Below are positions 23,201 through 33,698 of a stretch of DNA of 64,000 bases, piece by piece. How positions within the stretch are numbered: position 1 is the stretch's first letter; each line of letters starts with the position of its first letter. Below the pieces are notes generated by a model. That model saw only the letters and a program-made list of their open reading frames with translations. It was not told the origin of the DNA and did not search any database. The stretch is from Sebastes aleutianus (taxonomy: Eukaryota > Chordata > Actinopteri > Perciformes > Sebastidae): the NCBI GenBank assembly GCA_916700875.1, contig CAKAKS010000060.1, positions 8,062,834-8,126,833 on the forward strand. The letters run 5' to 3'. The translations under genes and the position numbers were made by a program.

Positions 23201-24803
23201 TCCCTGAAGAAACCACCGGCATCAGGAAAGAGAATGATTCATCATATATGATAAAGTAATAATTTGCAGTGACTGTTCTCTGGGTGAATGCCACACACTT
23301 GCCGACATCTGACGATATTACTTTTTTCCTTGTGACTGAAGCTTATCATTTTGATCTTAAATCCAGGTCAACTGGACTTGCTCAGCATTCCTAAAGATGT
23401 CACAGAGCACCATACAATGTTTACTGCTTAACAGTATCATGCAGGCTACAACTGTATGAAGCACCTACATCTGTTATGTTTCTCCAGTCATTTATTTATT
23501 TATTTTTTCAAATGTTTTATATTGTTTTTGAAGAACACGAAGGGTGTCCGTGACATGAAATAAAAACATAGAAAAAGGACCATGCACCTTCCCTGCACCA
23601 CGTGTTGGTCTTGGTCACACAAAAGGGAAAAAGAGAAGAAAAAAAGAATAGAGAAAAAAAATAGCATATAAATAAATAAATAAATAAATATAATTTAGCA
23701 TTAAAATAGGAAATAATATGAAGTTAAGCACATTGTTAAGTAGAAATAAAACAGTAATGACAATAGTATTGGTTAGAATTAACGTAGGTGAGCTGGAGAA
23801 AGGCATATATTATTATTAGTAGTTGACGAGTTGAAGGATGCTGGTAATGTGGATGCTGGCCCATGGGCATGATTAATGGGACACCTATTTTCCACATATT
23901 TCCATTATGTATGTGTGAAAACAGTTATAGTATGCCATACTATAAGTAAAAATATACAGAACTCAACAAAAAACAAACATGTCATACAAAAGTAAATGAG
24001 CACTGTTGTGAGGAAACACATAACTTTTGTGAGATAATGAGACAGAAACACAAATATATTCTGAGGGGACATGTCCTTATTGCAGACATGGGTGTAGGCA
24101 GGCTGAGATTTCTCAGTAAAACTAACATCCTACCTACATACTCAGGTGAGTCAGGCTAAAACAAATGGTCACTAGATGTCACTGCACGCCTTTTATTGAG
24201 AAGACCAAGCAACACGGACAGACACTGAATCCATCCCACAGAAATGAATGCTGTGAAAACCTTGTACTATGAAACACAAATGGTCACCATATCAAGTGTT
24301 GTGCCTGGTATTAAATTGTATGCTATTTAGGGGACATATTGGACCTCCTACTCATTTAAAAACAATTTAACACGCTCCCTTTCATTAAGGCCACACTGCC
24401 ATACTTTTATCATTTAGATACTAATTATATCGTGTATTAATTATAGGTGTGTAAATAGAATAATGTTTCAGAAACCTTTTCCAATCAAACGACTCTGTTT
24501 GACGTCAGAGTAGAATGCGGTTGGTGATGCTCTTATGCTTCCTTTCAGTGATCCTCGTAAAGACGGACTCTAAGCTCCCAAATTGTGAATAGGACTATAT
24601 GCATCTTGTCCCGCAGGAGAGAAAGCACTTTTAAGTTGAACAATATTTGAAAAATAGTGAAATGAAAAATCATATTTTTTTGGAAATAATTTCCGGACAC
24701 GTGCGAAAGTATGGTAGTGTTAAAAATCTCGACATTTCTTCAGTACGTGAAGGCAGCATCACAGCCCCACCGCCTCTTGCTGGGAGGATACAACGACTCC
24801 GAT
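20256..24803. other. Intergenic interval between pomgnt2 and snrk
   Basis: AT-rich DNA with no gene I can support. It contains a LINE fragment at 21345-21606, a (AAAC)n tract near 20440-20460, a (AAAT)n tract near 23669-23690 and a 15-bp inverted repeat at about 22022-22051 (AGCCAATGGAATTGT against its complement). The stretches 21620-23600 and 23830-24790 show nothing else recognisable. Confidence 0.5.
21345..21606 (-). pseudogene. LINE reverse-transcriptase C-terminal fragment
   Basis: Reading the minus strand gives, in order, residues resembling GIVIDDSLSFNPHIQQLVKK (about 21535-21600), a short disrupted part, then EARKMLVAATFMSVLDYGDV and TYASSQSLHTLDTVYHGARR down to about 21360. This is the familiar post-catalytic part of a vertebrate non-LTR retrotransposon polymerase (L2/CR1/Rex-like). 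The frame is broken by at least one stop, and the rest of the ORF is absent. Confidence 0.75.
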
Positions 24804-25940
24804 TTAGTGATGGGAATTACGGCTCTTTTTAGTGAGCCAGATTATTTGGCTCAGCTCACCAAGAAGAGCCGGCTCCTTCGGCTCCCAAACGGCTCTTCGT
24901 TTTACCACTTCTGCCTTTTATAATTCAGCCAAATTTAGCACTGTTTGATTTTTGATTAGTATGTTTGCGCATATATCACTTAAATTATTCAATATAATTA
25001 TACTAAACCCTATAATTTCTAGAATACCATAATTTGACATGCTGCTTCGTTTCCGACTGTCACTCATCTTGTCTGCTATTCGCGCATCACACTCCTCTCT
25101 TTCTCTCCTCCTCTCCCTCCTGCTCTGTACCTGTAGACCGCCAGCACGCCGCGCACCACCCGCCCCTCCCTGCTTGATGGTATGATCCTTGTCTGTCATC
25201 ACCTGATTGGTCGCACGGACGTCATTAACACAACATTCAGTCACAGTCAGTGCATGGAGTGCCCGTGGTGCAGAGAAGATCATCCTATCATTCTGCCTTG
25301 AATTAATTAAAGGTCCCATATTGTAAAAAGTGAGATTTTCATGTATTTTATATTATAAAGCAGGTTTAAGTGCTATATAAAAAACTGTTAAACTATCAAA
25401 ACGCTCAATATACGGAGAAATGCACACAGTCTGTATTCAGAAATTGTGCGTTAGAAATAAGCCGTTAGGATTTCTGTCCATTTGTGATGTCACAAATATA
25501 CAATATTTAGACCATTTCACGGTTTTAAACGTAAACATTCTAAATGTGTCCCAGTTAATTTTCTGGTTGCAGTGTATGTGAATGACATCAGCTGGCAGGA
25601 AGTACACATGGACCCAAGCTGTTGCCTAGCAACGCAATTCTGTTGCAATTTTGTCGCAATTCCCTCGAAATATGCTAAAATGGAGCGTTTCAGACAGAGG
25701 GTAAATACAGACATATTCAGGCTGACAGTATGAGGAAAATAAAGTTTTTTTTTAACATTACAGCATGTAAACATGTTCTAGTAGAAACACAAAATACAAG
25801 TATGAACCTGAAAATGAGCATGATATGGGACCTTTAAAGAAAAAAGAAAAAAAAAAGGTCTCTCTGAAGGGAGGCGGCTCCCATCGTTCGCTTAAAGAGC
25901 CGGCTCTTTGAACCGGCTCGTTCGCGACTCACACATCACT
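24804..25940. mobile_element. hAT-type element upstream of snrk, interrupted by family F
   Basis: The ends read TTAGTGATGGGAATTACGGC and GACTCACACATCACT, with shared inverted GAGCCGGCTC motifs near both. Flanks ACTCCGAT (24796-24803) and ACTCCGAC (25941-25948) form an 8-bp duplication with one mismatch. A TTAA-type element sits inside it (25307-25837). No intact transposase is visible. The right end is about 50 bp from the inferred snrk exon 1 region. Confidence 0.75.
25307..25837. mobile_element. TTAA-flanked inverted-repeat element, family F (complete)
   Basis: It begins TTAAAGGTCCCATATTG and ends CATGATATGGGACCTTTAA, so the termini are inverted repeats next to TTAA, the target of piggyBac and Kolobok elements. 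It is non-autonomous and carries CATGTAAACATGTTCTAGTA near its right end. A truncated sister is at 9533-9713. Confidence 0.8.
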
Positions 25941-25959
25941 ACTCCGACCAGGGCTGCCG

Positions 25960-26165
25960 TTGCCAACGATGCAATGCTTCGTTTTACAGATGAACCCCGG
26001 GCATAGGCACCTTCCGAGTGCTGCGGTCAACCTCCAAGAGGCGGTACCCTCCTCGTCTTCTTGGATAATTTACGACAAGCTTCAGTAGAGAGCACCTGAA
26101 GGACCCAAGCTACCCGGTAGAGACCGGACTCTGGGCTTTATGTGTACCGGAGCGACGCTGGAGAG
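25960..26165 (+). other. snrk: Probable non-coding exon 1 and promoter region of snrk
   Basis: The region is CpG-richer than its surroundings and ends in CTGGAGAG followed by GTGAGCTGAG, a good splice donor at 26166-26167. It is upstream of the coding exon, whose own 5' end has an acceptor at 29157-29158. The start of transcription cannot be seen. No TATA box is evident. Confidence 0.5.
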
Positions 26166-26709
26166 GTGAGCTGAGCGTAGTAACTTTAGCTTGCTACATG
26201 CTAACTACGGCTAGCTGTGTGATATAATGTAAAGCACCCGTGTGACTGTGTGGCCAGCGCTTTGTTACACAGCTGAATGCTAAATGTGTAGACAGTATTG
26301 TTGTGTGTGTGTGTGTGAATTAGCGGGCTATAACGTTAAAGAACCAAAGCAGCCAGCCAGTGAAGCTAACTAACGTGTGTTAATCAATGAACAAGGAGCT
26401 AGCCGCTGCTAGGCTAACGTCAGTATGTTGGTGCTACCGCTGGGCCCGTTATATGCAGCTCTGACTGCTGGACTAGTCTGTCAAACTCGTTGCAAAACAG
26501 CTGCCTGTACATGCGACTACAGGAAGCCTTTGATTAGAGTTTAGGAAACTTGGTTCACTGTAGCAGCACGAGGCAGCACGCCAGGATGTGTTAGCTAACG
26601 TTGGTTAGTGCAGCACATCCTGTCAAAACAAGCCCAACGCCTCCTCTCAGTGTTCAGCAAGCAGGGGAGACAAAGTTTCTATGCGCTAACGTACATATAT
26701 ATAACACTA

Positions 26710-28156
26710 AGGCTGGGACGATACACCTCTCTCCTGATTCGATACTATCACAATACTTGGGTGCCGATTCGATATGTGTTGCGATTCGATATTGCCATTT
26801 ATTGCGATTTTTGTTAACTTTTTTTAACACTAGACCATGGGAAAAAAGTTGAATCATAAACTTCTAGGGACTTTTACTTTGGAAAATATCTATAATCTAT
26901 AATAATCGACCTCTAATTGATAATAATCAGAACCAAGAAGTATTCAACTGTCAACTCAAAGAGTTACAGAAGTTTCACAATAACAAATCATAACACAATC
27001 ATCTAAAAGCATCTTTGGAAATGTTTGAACTGGTAATCGACAGGTGCAGCGCTTTGTTTCCAAAATGATGTAGGCTTACAGAAGGGCTGGGACGATACAC
27101 CTATCTCCCAATACTGTCACGATACTTGGGTGCCGATTCGAATTATTGCGATTTTTGTTAACTTTTTTTAACACTAGACCATGGGAAAAAAGTTGAATCA
27201 TAAACTTCTAGGGACTTTTACATTGGAAAATATCTAAATTAATACAGTTAAAATGTTTGATTTCCAGCATGTATGTAGTCAGAGATATCCGGAAGTCAAA
27301 TATATCAGTCGTTGTCAGGCATTATTTATTACATTATTTTCAGCAACCTAAAAAGAAAAGAATAAAGACATTTCCCTCACAAATTAGTGGTATTTTCTTT
27401 TTGATTTATAAGGGACATGAAATGTTTTATACTTCTGGTGAATATAATCCAATCAATCTTATTTCCATATATGTATTTTGTATATACAGTTCCCTTTGTT
27501 AACATCTTTTTTGGAAAACCGGACGTATTCACATGTATATACTTCCTCTAACATCTCCAAGGTCGTCTCTAGCTCTCCCGTCAGCTCTGTTCTTTTTATG
27601 CATCCATGGTCAGCTCCATCGGGGCCGTTTGAATACATTTAACATAAATGTCAGTATATGGGTGCTCTACAGTTGTAACGTCGGCCTATTTGACCACAGA
27701 GATGAGAATGACGGCTGGCTTGACAGCACGTTACCGCAATATGATAACGTTTCCTGTCCATGACAGAGTTAGAATGCAGCTTTAACCGTGATGTCTAGCT
27801 CTGCTTTTCCCGGCCATGTGTGAAACCCAAAGTGTCTCCATACTTAACTGTATGTGTAGTGTTTACCACTTTGGATTTAACATGTGAGGGTGCAGGTCGT
27901 ATCCACGAGGACCCTCTGTCGTTTTTTTCCTTTTTTGTTTCGGTTCACGGTGGCTGCTTGCCGTTTTGGTTGAAGGATACGGAACGGAAATGCCGTCACG
28001 TTACTCAGATTACACCAATAAAAGCAGTAACCTCCTTATACCTCGCATAGACTGAAATTGAGCAAATATATATTTTCTGGCATTAAAAAAACAATTTCAA
28101 AATCGTAAAAAAAAAATTGCGATACATAGGTGAATAATTTTTTTTCCCACCCCTAA
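26710..28156 (+). mobile_element. hAT-type element family B, copy B1 (longest)
   Basis: It starts AAGGCTGGGACGATACACC and ends TTTTTTCCCACCCCTAA. Its first part is duplicated: the block with ACACTAGACCATGGGAAAAA occurs at about 26825 and again at about 27172, so a second copy start lies at 27083. The middle (27257-27763) carries an open frame shared in position with B3 and B7, described under findings. The core is shared with B2, B3, B5 and B7. No recognisable transposase. Confidence 0.75.
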
Positions 28157-28263
28157 TATCCAAGAATTATTCTGCTCAATGCTTCATTCTAAGTAAGGGA
28201 GGGGTCTGGCACATATTGTCATTCAAATATTACAATGAGGTGAACATGAGAAATCCTTTACAT

Positions 28264-29047
28264 TAGGGGTGTAACGATATGTTTTTACAACGATACGATA
28301 CGTATAATTTTTCACGGTTCCGATAAGATTCAAGGACGATATTTGGCTCATCTAGAGCGATACGATATGATACGATTTAATGACTTGAAATCAATACAGT
28401 AACTTTTTTTTTGTTGCCAAAAATTCAATCAATGTGACTTGGAAATAAATAGCTGGATACTGGACTGAATCTGGACTGAATGATCTGAATCGTAACCCCT
28501 GTATCATCATACATATCCTATCACCAGATTCTTGCCAATACACAGCGCTAATAAAAAGTGCAACTTGGGTTTCATGGAAAGATTGATCGTGTTGCCGTTG
28601 TATATTATCTGGCCTTTGCATATTCTGCAAACAGCGAGCGATTTATCAAGGACATCTCCCTTTTTGCAAAAGCCAAAATGTTTCCACATACTGGACCTCA
28701 AATGTGGCTTGAAATTTTCTCGCTCGTCTGGCTCTTTCCCGCCATCAGCCATGCTTCGTTTTGTTGTCGTCTTTCTGAGGTTGGTGCTGCTGGCGCATAT
28801 TGATGACGTCATACAGGGAGAGCAAACCGGAGTAACGTTTAATATTTCTTTACTATTTAAGTGCTAAAAAATACATCCATATAATGTTTGTCGTGCTTAA
28901 ATACATGTTGCAATTCTTGGTATTGATACAGTCGATTATTTACCTTGCAAATTGATTTTGGATCAATATACGTCCCCCGTGAAGGACAACTTACCGAGTA
29001 CCTATTGATGTAGTAGGATTGTAGGAATATAAATCGTTACACCCCTA
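28264..29047 (-). mobile_element. hAT element C, deletion derivative with BED-finger remnant
   Basis: The ends TAGGGGTGTAACGATA and ATCGTTACACCCCTA are inverted repeats. The flanks are a perfect 8-bp direct repeat, CTTTACAT (28256-28263 and 29048-29055), diagnostic of hAT insertion. On the minus strand it still encodes the N-terminal part of a BED-finger transposase. A family E-like segment (about 28490-28553) interrupts the frame. Confidence 0.85.
28573..28752 (-). pseudogene. Truncated hAT transposase N-terminus (BED zinc finger)
   Basis: The minus-strand frame starting MADGGKEPDE continues with RSSMWKHFGF, then LAVCRICKGQ and IIYNGNTINLSM. The order Trp-x-x-Phe-Gly-Phe, Cys-x2-Cys, Asn-Thr-x-Asn-Leu is the BED-finger pattern of hAT transposases and ZBED proteins. 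The expected HL...H half follows NLSM but is lost, since the frame runs into unrelated repeat sequence. The catalytic domain is missing. Confidence 0.75.
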
Positions 29048-29170
29048 CTTTACATTTTTATTTGGAGTCGTTATGTCTTAGTTAGTTTAATGGTCAACTT
29101 TGCATGTGTAATATAATAAGTGAAACTGTAGTGATTGTGTGTGTTTCATATAATTTAGGAAGCTGGAGCC

Positions 29171-29197
29171 ATGGGTTTCTCCTTCAGCCTTCGATGA
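29171..29197 (+). CDS. Upstream ORF in snrk 5' UTR (8 codons)
   Basis: In the 5' UTR part of snrk exon 2, GCCATGG gives a near-optimal start context. The frame reads MGFSFSLR and stops at 29195-29197. A second minimal uORF (ATG AAC TGA) overlaps its stop at 29194-29202. The main start is 87 nt further on. Such uORFs commonly reduce or regulate translation of the main frame; that effect is inferred here. Confidence 0.5.
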   Translation: MGFSFSLR

Positions 29198-29283
29198 ACT
29201 GAATTAAGCTGGACCTGCGCAAATCAGCCAAGCTGCCCCTGCCTACAGTGGGGGCTCCCCTCACCCCATCGCCCTCTCCAGCT

Positions 29284-29872
29284 ATGGCAGGCTTCAAGCG
29301 GGGCTACGATGGCAAGATTGCCGGCCTGTATGACCTGGACAAGACGCTGGGTCGTGGCCACTTTGCCGTGGTCAAGCTGGCGCGCCACGTCTTCACCGGG
29401 GAGAAAGTGGCGGTGAAGGTGATCGACAAGACTAAGCTGGACACCGTGGCCACGGGCCACCTTTTCCAGGAAGTGCGCTGCATGAAGCTGGTCCAGCACC
29501 CCAACATTGTGCGTCTGTATGAAGTGATAGATACTCAGACCAAGCTCTACCTCATCTTGGAGCTGGGCGATGGAGGGGATATGTTTGACTACATCATGAA
29601 ACACGAGGAGGGTCTGAATGAAGAGCTTGCTAAGAAGTATTTTGCCCAGATTGTCCATGCTATCTCCTACTGCCATCGGCTGCATGTGGTGCACAGGGAC
29701 CTGAAGCCAGAGAATGTGGTGTTCTTCGAGAAACAAGGGCTGGTCAAGCTCACTGACTTTGGATTCAGTAACAAGTTTCAGCCGGGGAAGAAGCTGACAA
29801 CCAGTTGCGGATCTCTGGCATACTCTGCACCGGAAATACTGCTGGGTGATGAGTACGATGCTCCAGCCGTAG
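29284..29872 (+). CDS. snrk: SNF-related serine/threonine-protein kinase, first coding exon
   Basis: snrk encodes an AMPK-related kinase activated by LKB1. This exon codes for residues 1-196 plus the first base of codon 197, nearly identical to human SNRK. It contains the glycine-rich loop LGRGHFAVV (22-30), catalytic Lys45 in VAVKVI, HRDLKPEN (137-144), DFG (158-160), the activation loop with Thr173 at the LKB1 site in LTTSCGS, and SAPE (181-184). The start MAGFKRGYDG matches human and has G at -3 and +4. The exon begins at 29159 after an AG acceptor, with 125 nt of 5' UTR. The donor is GTATGT at 29873. Splicing to 52309 restores Asp197 (G+AT). The identification is certain; regulation beyond the uORF is not visible. 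Confidence 0.97.
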
Positions 29873-30964
29873 GTATGTAAAACATGCACTCTGATGAATG
29901 ATGCTAAAGGAAATGAGTCACAGTGTTAAGTAGGAAATGGCAGAGTGATACAGTGCAGTACTACCAGACAGGATTTGAGCTAGATCTTTTGATTCAGCTC
30001 ATTTATGAAAGTCTGGTGCTTTCACACAAGCATGGTTGTTCATCTTTTATGATCCATTGTTTTAAGTTGTATGGACCTGGCTTGTTGCCTGTGGCACCAA
30101 CCCAGTGTCCAGTTCACCTCCTGGAAAGCTTGTCCCTGTGTCAGAACACAGGCTTTTGGCATCAAACTACACAGGACATCTTTATCAAAGTCATATTAAA
30201 ACCCAGCTTCAGCACAGTGGTGTAATGAGGTTGGCAGAGTGGCTAACACCTGTTTCACACATTTTTGTCACACTTTGCTGTAACACCTCGGCTGTTAGTT
30301 TGCTTACAGAGCCTGAACACGTGTTCCCCATGGCTTGTTTTGTGTTTAGATCGCCTCAATCCCATGCCAGGGCCCTGTGCAACAGAATATGCAGAGTTGG
30401 ACTAAATATCAAGCTGTGTGTTCCAGTAGCATTATGCTGCTAACCGTACTTGACGCTGATCATTTTGCAGGAGGCCATGTGCTACAAGGTCAGTTCTTCT
30501 AGCACTGATGTCCGTGGGTGTCCCATTGCACTAAATTAACTGGCTCATTGATTTTCTATGAGGGTTGACAGAGTGCAGACAAACAGATTGTGTGTCCTCC
30601 CATTACTGATATGATATCTTTCACATCAGGTAGCTTCAATGATGGCAAAAACATGGGACTAAGTCCAGCTCTTGAATTGAATAATGAGATGTGCCCGGTT
30701 AAGCTTGTTTTTCGGCCGGTGTGGTTGTTTGTGTGGTGCTAATCTCAAAGGAGTCTGAAATCGGTCTCATGATTGTTTATGCGTGTAGAAAATGCTTTCA
30801 GAGGCAGTCAACTAGGTATTATTTGCTTCCCCTTTTTTGGTCACGGCTCTCACAAACAAAAGAGGTGCGGCACAGGCAATGAGGAAGCTGTGGTTACTTT
30901 CTCATGAACTTTATGCACACACAAATCCACACATGCTCACTCATCCTAAGAACTTTGATATGGT

Positions 30965-31245
30965 TTGTTTGACCCTGGAAAGTGACGTGAAGGAGGTAGT
31001 ATATTGCTCTGCAGTGCTGCTCTGTGCTATTTGAGCAATTGTTCATAGAGGAAGTCCATTGCAGTACTCCTAAGAAGTGACTGGAAGCTTTACCTTGTCC
31101 TAGAGCTAGGTGATGGAGGGATTTATCAGGAAACAGGAAGAGAGTCTGAATGAATGGCTGGCTGAGAATGCTAGATTGCTCTCTTGCTGCTGGCTGCATG
31201 TGGTGCATAGGGAGCTGAGGGTCAGGGTGCGTGGGGTTCTTACAG
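30965..31245 (+). pseudogene. Decayed partial copy of snrk exon 2
   Basis: Clear nucleotide similarity to snrk exon 2 in the same orientation. 31085-31122 aligns with 29542-29580, reading KLYLVLELGDGG against KLYLILELGDGG. GAGAGTCTGAATGAATGGCT aligns with GAGGGTCTGAATGAAGAGCT. GGCTGCATGTGGTGCATAGG aligns with the exon part encoding RLHVVHRD. Weaker similarity begins near 30965 (TGGAAAGTGACG-TGAAGG against GAGAAAGTGGCGGTGAAGG) and may continue to about 31320. Deletions, including one of about 20 bp, shift the frame, and the HRD aspartate has become Glu (HRE). It cannot encode a kinase. Confidence 0.85.
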
Positions 31246-31395
31246 ATTTCTGACCTGTAGTATGAGCTGTGATATGATCAGCTATGTAGAACTGGATTTT
31301 TCAGTTAAATTTTCTTGAATGTGCAGTTAAGGTTTTTAATTAAAAGGTTCCCACTTAGGGACCGTTACTACAGAGTCAGATTTTGTGAAGGTAGA

Positions 31396-32376
31396 AGTAA
31401 GTTACCGCTTATATTGTTGTAGTCTGAGTAACATGATGTCATATCCGTCCCGTATCCTTCAACCAAAACAAACCGCAGCAGGCCGGAATGAGAAAGAAAA
31501 CGGCGGAGGGTCTGCGTGGATACAACCTGCACCCTCACATGTTAAATCCAAAGTGGTAAACACTACACATACAGGAAAGTATGAAAACACTTTGGGTTTC
31601 ACACATTGCAGGAAAAGCAGAGCTAGATATCATGGCTAAAGCTGCATGCTAAATCTGTCATGGACAGGAAACGTTATCGTATTGCGATAACGTGCGGTCA
31701 AGCCGGCCGTCACTCTCATCTCCGTGGTCAAATGGGCCGACGCTACAACTGTAGAGCACCCATATACTGACAGTTATGTTAAATGCATTCAAACAGCCCC
31801 GATGGAGCTGATCATGGATGTATAAAGAGAACGGAGCTGACGGAAGAGCTAGTGACGACCTTAGAAGTTAGAGGAAGTCGTGTGACTACGTCTGGTTTTC
31901 AAAATAAGGTGTTAACAAAGGGAACTGTATATACAAAATACATATATAGAAATAAGATTGATTGGATTATATTCACCAGAAGTATAAAACATTACATGTC
32001 CCTTATAAATTAAAAAGAAAATACCACTAATTTGTGAAGGAAATGTCTTTATTCTTTCATTTTTGGGTTGCTGGAAAAAATGTAATAAATAATTCCTGAA
32101 TATGACTGATATATTTGACTACAGGACATCTCTGACTATATACCTGCTGAAAATCAAAAGTTTTTACTCTATTAATTTAGATATGTTCCAAAGTAAAAGT
32201 CCCTAGAAGTGTATTATTCAATTCTTCCCATGGTCTAGAGTTAAAGAAGTTTACAAAAATCGTAATATCAATACTTGTAGAATTGCAATACTTAAAAATC
32301 GCAATACATTTCGAATCGGCAACCAAGTATCGTGATAGTATCCGATCAGGAAATAGGTGTATTGTCCCAGTCCTAG
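31396..32376 (-). mobile_element. hAT-type element family B, copy B2
   Basis: Reverse orientation relative to B1. It starts within the core (GTAGTCTGAGTAACATGATG) and ends in ATAGGTGTATTGTCCCAGTC followed by CTA, matching the reversed B1 start. The outer 3' end (CCCACCCC) is missing, so it is truncated. It lies 1.5 kb downstream of snrk exon 2 and is inverted relative to B1. Confidence 0.8.
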
Positions 32377-33042
32377 TAAATAAAGGCAGGAGGGTCTTTA
32401 TTGTGAAAGAAAAAAATATTTTCTTATGACAAACGTGCACTCGCTGATTTATGATTTGTCCAACACTTGAAGTATTTAATATCCTTTCTTTAAACCTACT
32501 GCACTGTTGAGGTCAGCATCTGAAGACTAGAAGTCCTCAGTTATCTTCACAGTAACTGTATTCCCTCATGTGCTCTTATGTAGCTGTATATGCCTTTTCC
32601 ATTCCATGAATTTGTAGTGAACCACCATCTGCACTGGTTGCACTAAGAGGCTGTTTGCCACCCTGCACTACTCAGTATTATTGATAGTCACTGTCTGTGT
32701 GCAGCTCACTGTACTTTATTGTGCTGAGCTGTGCTCTCTGCCAGGTAGTTGTTGTGTATGTGATGCACTTAGGCACTGATAGGAAAGGTACTACTTTTGG
32801 CTGTGCTATACAGCCACAGCCCTCTGCAGTTGTTGTGTTGAGAGTACTTGGAGCCATTGATGGCCACTCTCTGGTGCTGTGTTGTCTTGTCTGTTCTCTT
32901 CTGTGCATCACGGTGCAGTTTAGTTAAGTGTTGCTGTGGCTGCTGTAGGGCTTGTGATGCTGTGGTCGGAGCCATTAGCCTTGTGTGTTTGTTGCTCTGA
33001 TAATAAGTGTAGTGAGGTGAAAGTGCTTATTGTTTGCACTAC

Positions 33043-33120
33043 TGTTGTCACGATACTGGAATTTCTAACTTCGATGCAATACTTTGAAAAATATTGATTT
33101 TCAATACCATGGGGAAAAAT
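33043..33120. repeat. hAT-like terminal fragment
   Basis: GTTGTCACGATACTGGAATT followed by CGATGCAATAC and TTTCAATACCATGG resembles a common fish hAT terminus with CGATAC motifs. Only one end is present. Confidence 0.4.
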
Positions 33121-33141
33121 TGACACAACACAATTTTTATT

Positions 33142-33698
33142 AGGGCTGTCAATCAATGGAAATATTAAATCCCGATTAATCGCACAATTTTTATCTTTTC
33201 AAAATGTACCTGAAAGGGATATTTGTCAAGTATTTAATACTTTTATCAACATGGGAGTGGGGCAAATATGCTGCTTTATACAAATGTATGTATATATTTA
33301 TTATTGGAATTCAATTAAGAGCACAAAATAATGACAAATATTGTCCAGAAACCCTCACAGGTACTGCATTTAGTATAAAAAATATGCTCAAATCATAACA
33401 TGGCAAACTGCAGCCCAACCGACAACAACAGCTGTCAGTGTGTCAGTGTGCTGACTTGACTATGACTTGCCCCAAACTACATGTGATTATCATAAAGTGG
33501 GCATGTCTATAAAGGGGAGACTTGTGGGTACCCATAGAACCCATTTTCATTCACATATCTTGAGGTCAGAGGTCAAGGGACCCCTTTGAAAATGGCCATG
33601 CCAGTTTTTCTTCACCAAAATTCATTGTAAGTTTGGAGCGTTATTTAGATTCCTTTGCGACAAGCTAGTATGACATCGTCGGTACCAATGGATTCCTT
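33142..33698 (-). mobile_element. Family A MITE, copy A2 (truncated)
   Basis: It begins AGGGCTGTCAATCAATGG and runs in reverse orientation through CCAGAAACCCTCACAGGTAC, GACTTGCCCCAAACTACATG and ATCTTGAGGTCAGAGGTCAA to ACCAATGGATTCCTTAGG. The end with GTTAACTTTGACAGCCC is missing. Confidence 0.8.

Larger units (their letters stand above)
26166..29158 (+). other. snrk: Probable snrk intron 1
   Basis: Bounded by the donor at 26166-26167 and the acceptor ATAATTTAG ending at 29158. It holds element B1 (26710-28156) and element C (28264-29047), which together make up most of its length. The first 500 bp look unique, with a short (TG)n. Confidence 0.55.

Noticed and set aside
24918..25319. 133-codon minus-strand frame in the hAT element upstream of snrk, containing DSRKRSSMSNYG
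   Set aside because: I considered whether it is a transposase N-terminus, but no Trp, Cys pair or His pair follows, and it crosses into the nested element. Not supported.
28507..28812. Whole 101-codon minus-strand frame as an intact host ZBED gene
   Set aside because: It is bounded by hAT ends with a perfect 8-bp duplication, lacks the second half of the zinc finger and has no catalytic domain; it is a transposon relic.
29224..29889. 221-codon open frame antisense to snrk exon 2
   Set aside because: It mirrors the conserved kinase frame on the other strand and resembles no protein family; the plus-strand frame and splice sites explain the region.
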